Source: JAGLHV01 sp023132075 [NCBI: bacterium]
GTDB taxonomy: Bacteria; CBDUZB01; JAGLHV01
Assembly (NCBI GenBank): GCA_023132075.1
Contig: JAGLYT010000107.1
Span: 1-5,854, forward strand
Direction of reading: 5' to 3'
Length of the DNA: 5,854 nucleotides
A model generated the notes under the pieces. That model did not search any database, was not told the origin of the DNA, and saw nothing but the letters and a program-made list of their open reading frames with translations. Both the position numbers and the translations under genes were made by a program. Positions 1 to 5,854 of the stretch are shown here, piece by piece; position 1 is the stretch's first letter, and each line of letters opens with the position of its first letter.

Positions 1-75
1 ACTAAAATTTAAATCACAAAATTCCAAATCAAAAATTTTTAGGAAACAAATTGCGTAAATCTAAGAAGTTATAAA

Positions 76-83
76 AAAGGAGA
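76..83 (+). promoter_or_regulatory. Ribosome binding site of the PilZ-HMGR gene
   Basis: AAAGGAGA lies just before ATG 88, with the AGGAG core 5 nt away. The frame stays open upstream to a TAG at 40-42 but offers no other well-placed ATG. This site therefore fixes the start and places the PilZ domain at the very N-terminus of the protein. Confidence 0.8.
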
Positions 84-87
84 CAAA

Positions 88-1692
88 ATGAAAAAACAAT
101 TGTTTCTCTCTTCAGACAGAAGAGTTTTTCCACGTATTGAAGTAGATTTACCTGTGGAGTTGAAAGTTAGGGATTCCTTGAATAATTCATCTTCAATTAT
201 CCCTGCAAAAGTCATAAATCTTAGTGAAAATGGGGCATCTCTTCTTTTAAGTGATAATTTACCTATTTTATCGATTGTTAGCCTCAAAATAAATTTACCA
301 TCTCCTTATTTTTCAATAGAGGCTCAATCACAAGTAGTAAGATGCAATTTTGAAAAAGATAAATTTCAGTGTGGGGTATCTTTTTCAGAGGGAGGAAATA
401 AATTTTCTGCATTTATGAATAATGCCTTATGTACAGATTCTTCCCTGGAGCGTAGAAAAGATAAACGGAGGAAAGCAGCAGTAGCAATTGAATTTACACC
501 CCGGAGAAAATTTGATCGTAGAACAAATATAATTCCAAAGGGAAAAGATAAAAATTACAAAAGAGAGTTTATTGATATGCGTAGAGATTGGCTGAGTAAA
601 AAAACAAATGCGGGGTTGTATCATATTGGTCAATATTCAGAACAAGCTGAAAATATGAAAGGAAACATAGAAAATCTAATTGGTGTTTGCCAAGTACCTC
701 TGGGTATTGCCGGTCCATTGAAAATTAATGGTCAATTTGCCAAAGGAGATTTCTATATCCCTTTAGCTACGACTGAAGGGACTTTAGTGAAGACTTACAG
801 TAGAGGGATGCATGTTCTTACTAAAGCCGGTGGTGTAAATGTGGCTGTCCTCACTGACCAAATACATATCTCTCCGGTTTTTATGGTAACTGGTATAAAA
901 GAAGCCAATCAATTTATATGCTGGATTAATAATAATTTTGTAAAAATTAAGTCAAAAGCAGAACAAACAACAAAACATGGAAAATTATTAAGTATTGAAC
1001 CAATCATAATGGGATGCAGGGTAGTTCTTAAATTTTCCTATTTTACTGAAGATGCTCAAGGATTGAACATGATAAATAAAGCTACAGATATTGCATGCAA
1101 ATTTATTTCGGAAGAGACCAATAAAAAATTTCTTCTTAGATCAAATTTTTCTTCTATAAAAAAAGTTTCTATGTATAACCTTTATAAAGGGCAAGGAAAA
1201 GCAATTTTTGCCGATGCAGTTATACCCGGAAGAGTCCTTAAAAGACTTTTACAGGTAACCCCTGAAGAAATGTGTAAATATTATTTTTCCGCTTTACTCT
1301 CAAGTGCTCACAGTGGGATGATAGGTATAACTGCTCACGCAAGTAATGGTATTACTGCTTTATATATCGCATGTGGTCAAGATGTAGCCGATGTATCTCA
1401 TTCTCATATAGGAATTATGACATATGAAATTAAGGAGTCTGAAAATCTTTATGTAAGTCTTTACCTTCCTAATTTGCTTGTTGGAACTGTTGGTGGTGGT
1501 ACTGGATTAGCAACGCCGCAGGAAAATCTTAAAATATTGGGATGTTATGGAACAGGAAAGGCGAAAAAATTGGCTGAAATTATTACTGCTGTTGCTCTTG
1601 CCGGAGAAATTACTTCTATGGCTGCATTAGTAAATGGAACTTATGTTGGGGCACATGAAAAATATGGAAGAAATATCCCTAACAAAATATAG
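88..1692 (+). CDS. PilZ domain fused to class-I HMG-CoA reductase
   Basis: This 534-residue protein has two recognisable parts. Residues ~10-105 form a PilZ domain with both c-di-GMP-binding motifs: RxxxR at R12-R16 and NxSxxG at N44-S46-G49. Residues ~160-534 are an HMG-CoA reductase catalytic domain of the class-I bacterial type, which reduces HMG-CoA to mevalonate with two NAD(P)H. The landmarks are ENLIG (195-199), PLGIAGP (204-210), TTEG with catalytic Glu230, DAQGLNM (322-328, human DAMGMNM), Lys358 (human Lys691), Asn420 and Asp432 (human Asn755 and Asp767), GTVGGGTGL and the C-terminal catalytic His523 in AHEKYGR. Two substitutions stand out: Ile357 where DKK enzymes have Asp, and Ala522 before the His. 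No membrane segment is seen, so it is probably cytosolic. ATG 88 is chosen because AAAGGAGA ends 4 nt before it and it begins just ahead of the PilZ domain. Domain calls are firm; regulation of catalysis by c-di-GMP is inferred. Confidence 0.93.
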   Translation: MKKQLFLSSDRRVFPRIEVDLPVELKVRDSLNNSSSIIPAKVINLSENGASLLLSDNLPILSIVSLKINLPSPYFSIEAQSQVVRCNFEKDKFQCGVSFSEGGNKFSAFMNNALCTDSSLERRKDKRRKAAVAIEFTPRRKFDRRTNIIPKGKDKNYKREFIDMRRDWLSKKTNAGLYHIGQYSEQAENMKGNIENLIGVCQVPLGIAGPLKINGQFAKGDFYIPLATTEGTLVKTYSRGMHVLTKAGGVNVAVLTDQIHISPVFMVTGIKEANQFICWINNNFVKIKSKAEQTTKHGKLLSIEPIIMGCRVVLKFSYFTEDAQGLNMINKATDIACKFISEETNKKFLLRSNFSSIKKVSMYNLYKGQGKAIFADAVIPGRVLKRLLQVTPEEMCKYYFSALLSSAHSGMIGITAHASNGITALYIACGQDVADVSHSHIGIMTYEIKESENLYVSLYLPNLLVGTVGGGTGLATPQENLKILGCYGTGKAKKLAEIITAVALAGEITSMAALVNGTYVGAHEKYGRNIPNKI

Positions 1693-1720
1693 TTTTTAAC
1701 TTTAGAAAAAGGAAACAAAA

Positions 1721-3811
1721 ATGATAACTTCTTTTGTAACAATATGTGTGATAAGTTCTATTAGTAGTTTATTTTTCGGAATGCTTGTATACTTTAAAAA
1801 CACAAAAAATAAGATAAATATAACCTGGGGACTGATGAGTTTAAGTATAGCCTTTTGGAGTTTTGGATTGGGATTAATGGTTATCGCAAAAAGTGAAGGA
1901 GAAGCTCTTTTTTGGTTAAAAGGAATACATTATTTTGGAGCAATATTCATTCCTGCATTTTTCCTCCATTTTGTTCTTGCCTTTTTGAATATAGATAAAA
2001 TAAAGAAGAAAGTAATTATCTTTAGCTATTCTTTAGCCATAATCTTGCAGGTTTGTAACTTTACAGGGTTATTTGCAACGGTGAGTCGTAAAGGACCTTT
2101 TAATTATTACACAGAGCCAGGTATGTTTTATATAGTTTTTGTCATTATGTTTTTTGTTTGTGTAGTTTATGCTCATTATTTGTTATTTATTTTTTACAAA
2201 GATTCTTTTGGCCTTAGAAAAAAGCAGATTAAATATCAATTTTTGTCGATGCTGTTAGGTTTTGGTGGAGGCTCAACCACCTTTTTACTGGCTTTTAATA
2301 TTCCGATATTTCCATATGGAATGTATGTTGTTTTTCTCCATGTTCCTATTATGTCCTATGCCATTGTAGCTCATCGCTTGATGGGTATAGAAATTGTCAT
2401 GCAAAAAGCTACCAGGATTATTTTTTCTTTCCTTGTTTCTATTGGGGTTTATTTTGGCCTTTTTTACTTAGGGTATAATATGATAGCGCTTAATGTCTGG
2501 CAGGCCACTATTTTTGCTATTCTACCCTGTATGGTTTGTTTTAGTTTTTTTATCTGGAGGATGCAAAAGGTAATTTTTAAGAAGGAAGAGAGTTATCAGG
2601 ATGCCCTTATCCGTACTGCCGGGGAAATGGTTAAAATTAGGGATCCCTTGAAGTTAATAGGAGAGGTTGCAAATTCAATCTATAATATTATTGAGGCAAG
2701 GCAGATAAGTATATTTTTGTTGGACACTCAGACTAATGAATATGTGCTGCAAATAGCCAAAGGAAGGTCACCTTTGCAGGAGATAGGTTTTCGACTTAAA
2801 AAAAGAGTTCCTATAGTTAGTTGGTTTGATGAAACAGGTGATAAATTCTATAAAGAGGGATTGATTAGTGAAACGGAGAAGAATTTTTTACAATTAGATA
2901 TTGTAAAGGAGTGGTTGAATGAAGAGAGATTCTTGAATAGTGAGGAAAAAGTAGTAATGGCTTTAAAAGAAATAGAATCTCAAATGGGAATATTGAGGTC
3001 AAGTTTAATCATTCCAAGTCGTTATGAGCAAAGGATGCTTGGCTTTTTATGTTTGGGAGGAAGAGAAGGGGTTAAGTATACAAAGAGAGATGTTGAAGTT
3101 TTGAGTGGTTTTGCAGATGATGTTGCAATGAATATAAGAAATGCTTTTTTAATTCAGGACCTTCGTCAAAAAGTTCATGAAAAAGCAAAATTAAACAGGG
3201 ACCGGTATGATGCTTATCAGAGGTTAGAAACGATTTTCAAAGAGATTGTTTCCGCATTTGCAATGACTGTTAGTAAGATTGACCCTGATTATACTTATGA
3301 ACATGTAGAAAAGACTTCTAAATATGCTCAGAAATTGGTAGATGAATTACAACCAAAAGAGATAACGGAAAAAATTATTTCCAGGGATATGTTTTTTGCC
3401 GGAATACTTCTCCACGATATAGGAAAAATATTTATTCCAAAAAATATTTTAAATAAACCGGGCTCTTTAACTGATGAGGAATGGAAAATAATTAAGAGGC
3501 ATCCGGTAGATGGGTTTGAATTATTGAAAAACATAAAAGGGATGGAGATAAGTGCCGAAATAATCAGGCATCATCATGAGAGAATAGATGGAAAGGGTTA
3601 TCCGGATGGATTGAAAGGGGACCAGATTTCTATGGGGGCAAAGATCGTTTGTGTAGTTGATTCTTTTGAAGCAATGACTGCTGACCGTCCATACAGAAAA
3701 GCAAAACTAAAAGAAGAGGCAATAACACAACTTATAGAAAATAGTGGGACGCAGTTTGATCCTCAAGTAGTAAATGTTTTTGTGGAACTATGTGAAAAAG
3801 GAGAAATTTAA
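1721..3811 (+). CDS. Membrane 7TM-type sensor with GAF-like and HD-GYP domains (c-di-GMP phosphodiesterase)
   Basis: This 696-residue protein probably hydrolyses cyclic-di-GMP in response to a membrane or cytoplasmic signal. Residues 1-280 hold about nine hydrophobic segments (near 4-25, 34-56, 69-89, 98-119, 135-158, 172-194, 198-217, 232-251 and 259-279). The first seven resemble the N-terminal 7TM region of some histidine kinases, including the AxxRLxxIEIVMQKATR-like exit. A GAF-like domain spans ~300-480 and contains a charged insertion. A short helical linker (~483-512) leads to HD-GYP at ~515-690. Its metal-site residues all appear present: His528, His565-Asp566 (HDIGK), His594 (RHP), His618-His619 and Asp647, with the signature HHExxDGxGYP at 618-628 and DRPYR after it. 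No kinase or GGDEF domain is present. It starts 28 nt after the PilZ-HMGR stop behind AAAAAGGAA (1706-1714 region), so the two are likely co-transcribed. The input signal is unknown. A complete motif set argues for activity, but some HD-GYP proteins prefer other cyclic dinucleotides. Confidence 0.93.
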   Translation: MITSFVTICVISSISSLFFGMLVYFKNTKNKINITWGLMSLSIAFWSFGLGLMVIAKSEGEALFWLKGIHYFGAIFIPAFFLHFVLAFLNIDKIKKKVIIFSYSLAIILQVCNFTGLFATVSRKGPFNYYTEPGMFYIVFVIMFFVCVVYAHYLLFIFYKDSFGLRKKQIKYQFLSMLLGFGGGSTTFLLAFNIPIFPYGMYVVFLHVPIMSYAIVAHRLMGIEIVMQKATRIIFSFLVSIGVYFGLFYLGYNMIALNVWQATIFAILPCMVCFSFFIWRMQKVIFKKEESYQDALIRTAGEMVKIRDPLKLIGEVANSIYNIIEARQISIFLLDTQTNEYVLQIAKGRSPLQEIGFRLKKRVPIVSWFDETGDKFYKEGLISETEKNFLQLDIVKEWLNEERFLNSEEKVVMALKEIESQMGILRSSLIIPSRYEQRMLGFLCLGGREGVKYTKRDVEVLSGFADDVAMNIRNAFLIQDLRQKVHEKAKLNRDRYDAYQRLETIFKEIVSAFAMTVSKIDPDYTYEHVEKTSKYAQKLVDELQPKEITEKIISRDMFFAGILLHDIGKIFIPKNILNKPGSLTDEEWKIIKRHPVDGFELLKNIKGMEISAEIIRHHHERIDGKGYPDGLKGDQISMGAKIVCVVDSFEAMTADRPYRKAKLKEEAITQLIENSGTQFDPQVVNVFVELCEKGEI

Positions 3812-3843
3812 AAATAATAAGTATTTTTTAAAAAAATCAAATG

Positions 3844-3906
3844 GCTTACCGAAAATTCCTGTCAATTCTAAAAAACCGAAAAATTATTATTTAAAGTAAG
3901 CTTTTT
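3844..3906 (+). terminator. Weak inverted repeat followed by T run, possible terminator
   Basis: GCTTAC (3844-3849) is matched by GTAAGC (3896-3901), which runs directly into TTTTT (3902-3906). The placement suits the end of the HD-GYP transcript. However, the stem is only 6 bp (7 with a G-T pair) and the loop is 46 nt, so it is a poor intrinsic terminator. No better GC-rich hairpin is visible between the HD-GYP stop and the tRNA. Confidence 0.25.
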
Positions 3907-3930
3907 ATGAAAGCGTTGTTAGAGATATTC

Positions 3931-3959
3931 TTGACTTTTGAGTGTTTTTTTAGTAAGGT
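3931..3959 (+). promoter_or_regulatory. Probable sigma-70-type promoter for tRNA-Glu
   Basis: TTGACT (3931-3936) is a near-consensus -35 element. At exactly 17 bp spacing lies TAAGGT (3954-3959), a moderate -10 that matches TATAAT at three positions. A start near 3966 would leave a leader of about 16 nt before the mature tRNA 5' end. Location and spacing support it; the -10 is weak. Confidence 0.45.
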
Positions 3960-3981
3960 ATTTCTGTATTTAAAATATCGG

Positions 3982-4059
3982 GGCGCCATCGTCTAGCCCG
4001 GTCCAGGACGTAGCCCTCTCAAGGCTAAGACACGGGTTCAAATCCCGTTGGCGCTACCA
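3982..4059 (+). tRNA. tRNA-Glu (anticodon CTC)
   Basis: The sequence folds into a full cloverleaf. The acceptor stem pairs 3982-3988 with 4049-4055 (6 Watson-Crick pairs plus a terminal G-T). The D arm carries the TCGTCTAG start typical of tRNA-Glu. The anticodon stem pairs 4011-4015 with 4023-4027 around the loop CTCTCAA, giving anticodon CTC (4018-4020), which reads GAG. The T stem ACGGG/CCCGT (4032-4036 with 4044-4048) encloses TTCAAAT. The discriminator is A4056 and CCA is encoded at 4057-4059. The four-base variable region and the T-A pair at positions 11-24 fit known bacterial glutamate identity features. The gene looks intact and functional. Confidence 0.96.
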
Positions 4060-4093
4060 GAACATAAAAAATAAGAATTGAAAAGGTGAAAAA

Positions 4094-5389
4094 ATGGTTA
4101 AAAAAAGAAGAAGAATTACTCTTCTTATGAGTGCTTTTTTGTTTATTCAGGCAGGTTTTTGTTGGGGTGGAGGATTTGAAGGGCCGGGATTAGGCATCAG
4201 AGCAAATTCTATGGGGGGTGCTTTTATTGCTATGGCGGATGATTGGACGGCCGGTTATTGGAATCCTGCAGGATTAGCTCAACTCGAAGGAACAGGAATG
4301 GGGATTGTGGTAGATTGTGTAACGGTAATAGGGAAAGACGGTAATTCTATCGCTAATGGCAGTATTTTAGATCCGAATTATCCTGACGAAAACCAGGGGG
4401 ATATTTTTTATCAGGTTCCGCCGGGTGTTGAACCATTGCAGTTTGATAAAAAGGATATTACAGTTATTTCTTATTTGCCGGGTATAGGGGTATACAAAGA
4501 GATTAAGGGATATTTCACTATAGAAGCGAGCATTTACGAGCCGATAGGCTATAGCTCTAAATGGAAAGATATGGTGGGAGGAGTAGACGGGGTAAATGCT
4601 TTTTACGAGGAAACTTTTTATACTGTGGTTTATAATACGTCTCTTGCCAGAAAAATGTCCTCTAAGTTATTACTGGGGGCGGGATTAAATATTCTTCAGG
4701 GAAAATGGGAAAAAGAAGCAAGAAAGACAACTTTAGATTACAATTGTAAGTCTGGGATGGATGGGGATGGGACCGGATACGAAGGAGTTTTTGGGTTTTT
4801 ATATTCTCTTCCATGGGACAAGATGAAATTAGGTGGTGTTTATAGAACCGGAAGTGAAATTTCCCTTGAGGGAAAGGGTTTTGTTGAAGATCTTCGATTA
4901 GGCATAGATGAACGGACAAATTATACACAAAAATTCAATTATCCGGCTACTTACGGAATAGGAATTATTGGTAATCCTTTGCGTAAACTTACGCTTAGTT
5001 TTGATTGGCAGGCTACTGATTGGACAAAAATAAAAAGGGATATAGATTTTGATAATGACAGCGGAGCCGCTTTTGTCGATTTTGATGAAAATTTAAAATG
5101 GGAAAAGACAGAACGGATTCGTATCGGCGGAGAATATAATTTTGATAAGAATTTTGCTGCAAGAATCGGCTTTTATACCGATCCTACACCTGTTCCTGAT
5201 GAACAGGTAAGCCTGACGAATGTTCTGGATGTAGATAGAAACAATATAACTTTTGGCGGTGGGTATAGTGAAAAAGATTGGCAGGTTGATATTGGATACA
5301 TTTATGGCTGGGGTAGTAAAACAATAAATGAAGTGAGATACAAAAAAGAAGTTGGTTCTTTTCAGGTTGCTTTTAGTTATTTGTTTTAA
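4094..5389 (+). CDS. OmpP1/FadL-family outer-membrane transport protein
   Basis: This 431-residue protein is a likely outer-membrane beta-barrel of the FadL/TodX/OmpP1 family, whose members carry hydrophobic compounds such as fatty acids or aromatics across the outer membrane. The N-terminus is a signal peptide: a basic KKRRR cluster (residues 3-7), a hydrophobic core (~8-21), and cleavage probably within ~20-25. The mature protein opens with the family-like block RANSMGGAFIAMADD (36-50) followed by NPAGLA (57-62). The rest alternates polar and hydrophobic residues with many aromatic, Gly and Asp residues, as in barrel strands. It ends in FSYLF, a terminal Phe expected for recognition by the BAM machinery. 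The length suits the family. The start follows AAGGTGA (4084-4090 region) and lies 34 nt after tRNA-Glu, leaving little room for its own promoter. Substrate cannot be told from sequence, and a PorV-like or UPF0164 relative is possible. Confidence 0.85.
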   Translation: MVKKRRRITLLMSAFLFIQAGFCWGGGFEGPGLGIRANSMGGAFIAMADDWTAGYWNPAGLAQLEGTGMGIVVDCVTVIGKDGNSIANGSILDPNYPDENQGDIFYQVPPGVEPLQFDKKDITVISYLPGIGVYKEIKGYFTIEASIYEPIGYSSKWKDMVGGVDGVNAFYEETFYTVVYNTSLARKMSSKLLLGAGLNILQGKWEKEARKTTLDYNCKSGMDGDGTGYEGVFGFLYSLPWDKMKLGGVYRTGSEISLEGKGFVEDLRLGIDERTNYTQKFNYPATYGIGIIGNPLRKLTLSFDWQATDWTKIKRDIDFDNDSGAAFVDFDENLKWEKTERIRIGGEYNFDKNFAARIGFYTDPTPVPDEQVSLTNVLDVDRNNITFGGGYSEKDWQVDIGYIYGWGSKTINEVRYKKEVGSFQVAFSYLF

Positions 5390-5436
5390 AGAGCAGTTAA
5401 AGATTTAAAAGATTGTTTCGTCCAGAAAAAAGGAAC

Positions 5437-5444
5437 AAAAGGGA
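5437..5444 (+). promoter_or_regulatory. Ribosome binding site selecting a GTG start
   Basis: AAAAGGGA lies 5 nt before GTG 5450. No ATG is available in frame upstream, and the encoded START-like fold begins directly at this GTG, so the site decides the start. A second purine-rich stretch, AAAAAAGGAA, lies further upstream at about 5426-5435 but is too far for optimal spacing. Confidence 0.55.
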
Positions 5445-5449
5445 CAATA

Positions 5450-5854
5450 GTGACTTATACGGAAAGTTCAATCAGGATAAAAGGCGACATTAATACTGTA
5501 TTTAGTGTTTTTACCGATATGGAGAATTATCCTGAATTTGTTCCTTATTGCCGGGAAGCAAGAATAATTAAAGAAGAAACAGACGAAATAATAATTGTTG
5601 AAATGAAAATTAAAATAAACGGGATAACGAATAAAGAGAGAGCCAGGGTTTTTTTTTCAAAAAGCGATTTTTGTTTTAAAGCAGAACAATTAAAAGGAGT
5701 ATTAAAACAATTGAATTGGGTAGTTAAAATGAAACAGGTTTTTTCCGAAGTGGAAGTTGTTTCCAGGCATGATTTTGATTTGGGAATTCCTATAATTGGA
5801 AAATTAATAGAGCAATTAATAATAAAAAAATTTTTTATGGAAAAAACAGAAAAA
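5450..5854 (+). CDS. RatA/COQ10-like START-superfamily (SRPBCC) protein, 3' end outside window
   Basis: From GTG 5450 the frame is open for 135 codons to the window edge, with no stop, so the gene is partial. The N-terminus has the hallmark START-like pattern of the RatA/COQ10/polyketide-cyclase group: a first strand (YTESSIRIKGD), a helix (INTVFSVFTDMENYPEFVP), and then YCREARIIKEE. The phrase DMENYPEFVPYC, near residues 24-35, matches the usual D(V/I)xxYPxFLPxC. Alternating charged beta-strands follow, up to a C-terminal amphipathic segment around residues 110-130 (IPIIGKLIEQLI). Such proteins form a hydrophobic cavity. COQ10 members bind quinone lipids, and RatA has been reported to act on ribosomes. 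It lies 60 nt after the outer-membrane protein gene with no terminator seen, so co-transcription is likely. The precise ligand is unknown. Confidence 0.75.
   Translation, partial: MTYTESSIRIKGDINTVFSVFTDMENYPEFVPYCREARIIKEETDEIIIVEMKIKINGITNKERARVFFSKSDFCFKAEQLKGVLKQLNWVVKMKQVFSEVEVVSRHDFDLGIPIIGKLIEQLIIKKFFMEKTEK

Noticed and set aside
51-75. TTGCGT and TATAAA as a promoter for the PilZ-HMGR gene
   Set aside because: The spacing is only 13 bp, and a start from this -10 would fall on the ribosome binding site. The leader is AT-rich enough for such matches to arise by chance.
69-287. Open frame of 72 codons on the - strand
   Set aside because: It lies opposite the PilZ coding region, matches no family I recognise, and is better explained as a shadow of the strong + strand gene.
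577-579. Internal ATG (Met164) that could start a reductase-only form without PilZ
   Set aside because: The upstream purine stretch is weak and about 11 nt away. Nothing else indicates separate translation, and the ATG 88 site is much stronger.
427-633. Open frame of 68 codons on the - strand
   Set aside because: It lies opposite the linker and start of the reductase domain, with no recognisable protein features.
3328-3534. Open frame of 68 codons on the - strand
   Set aside because: It lies opposite the conserved HD-GYP core, whose + strand motifs are unmistakable.
3812-3981. CRISPR, riboswitch or mobile-element signals in the intergenic stretch
   Set aside because: No regular repeats, no conserved c-di-GMP riboswitch-like core and no transposase or terminal repeats are seen. 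Only the weak inverted repeat and the tRNA promoter can be supported.
3907-3996. Small + strand frame of 29 codons starting ATG 3907
   Set aside because: It has no Shine-Dalgarno sequence (a T run precedes the ATG), spans the probable tRNA promoter, and ends inside the tRNA gene.
4662-4928. Open frame of 88 codons on the - strand
   Set aside because: It is antisense to the barrel gene, with odd His/Pro/Ser-rich composition and no family resemblance.

Overview
The window is AT-rich and compact. It holds four protein genes, all on the + strand (the last cut off by the window end), and one tRNA gene. A FadL-type outer-membrane barrel with a signal peptide points to a diderm bacterium. The mix of a bacterial class-I HMG-CoA reductase, PilZ and HD-GYP signalling and short Shine-Dalgarno-led spacers would suit an uncultivated lineage such as Omnitrophota or a relative. 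That assignment is an impression, not something the sequence proves.

Region 1 (1-3811) is a two-gene unit. Bases 1-87 are AT-rich leader with no convincing promoter, ending in a good ribosome binding site. The first gene (88-1692) encodes one uninterrupted polypeptide with an N-terminal PilZ domain, whose cyclic-di-GMP-binding motifs are intact, joined through an Arg/Lys-rich linker to a full HMG-CoA reductase catalytic domain. The second gene (1721-3811) starts 28 nt later, with no terminator between. It encodes a membrane protein with about nine transmembrane segments, a GAF-like domain and a complete HD-GYP cyclic-di-GMP phosphodiesterase domain. A c-di-GMP receptor fused to the committed enzyme of the mevalonate pathway therefore sits beside an enzyme that should destroy the same messenger. 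This is the most notable content of the window: a candidate system in which c-di-GMP controls isoprenoid precursor synthesis.

Region 2 (3812-4093) is intergenic and carries a weak inverted repeat, a probable promoter, and a tRNA-Glu gene (anticodon CTC, with encoded CCA). Its 3' end lies only 34 nt before the next start codon.

Region 3 (4094-5854) encodes a FadL/OmpP1-family outer-membrane protein and then the first 135 codons of a RatA/COQ10-like START-superfamily (SRPBCC) protein that begins with GTG. Both families commonly handle hydrophobic molecules, so the window leans toward lipid and isoprenoid biology, but a functional link between regions 1 and 3 is only inferred.
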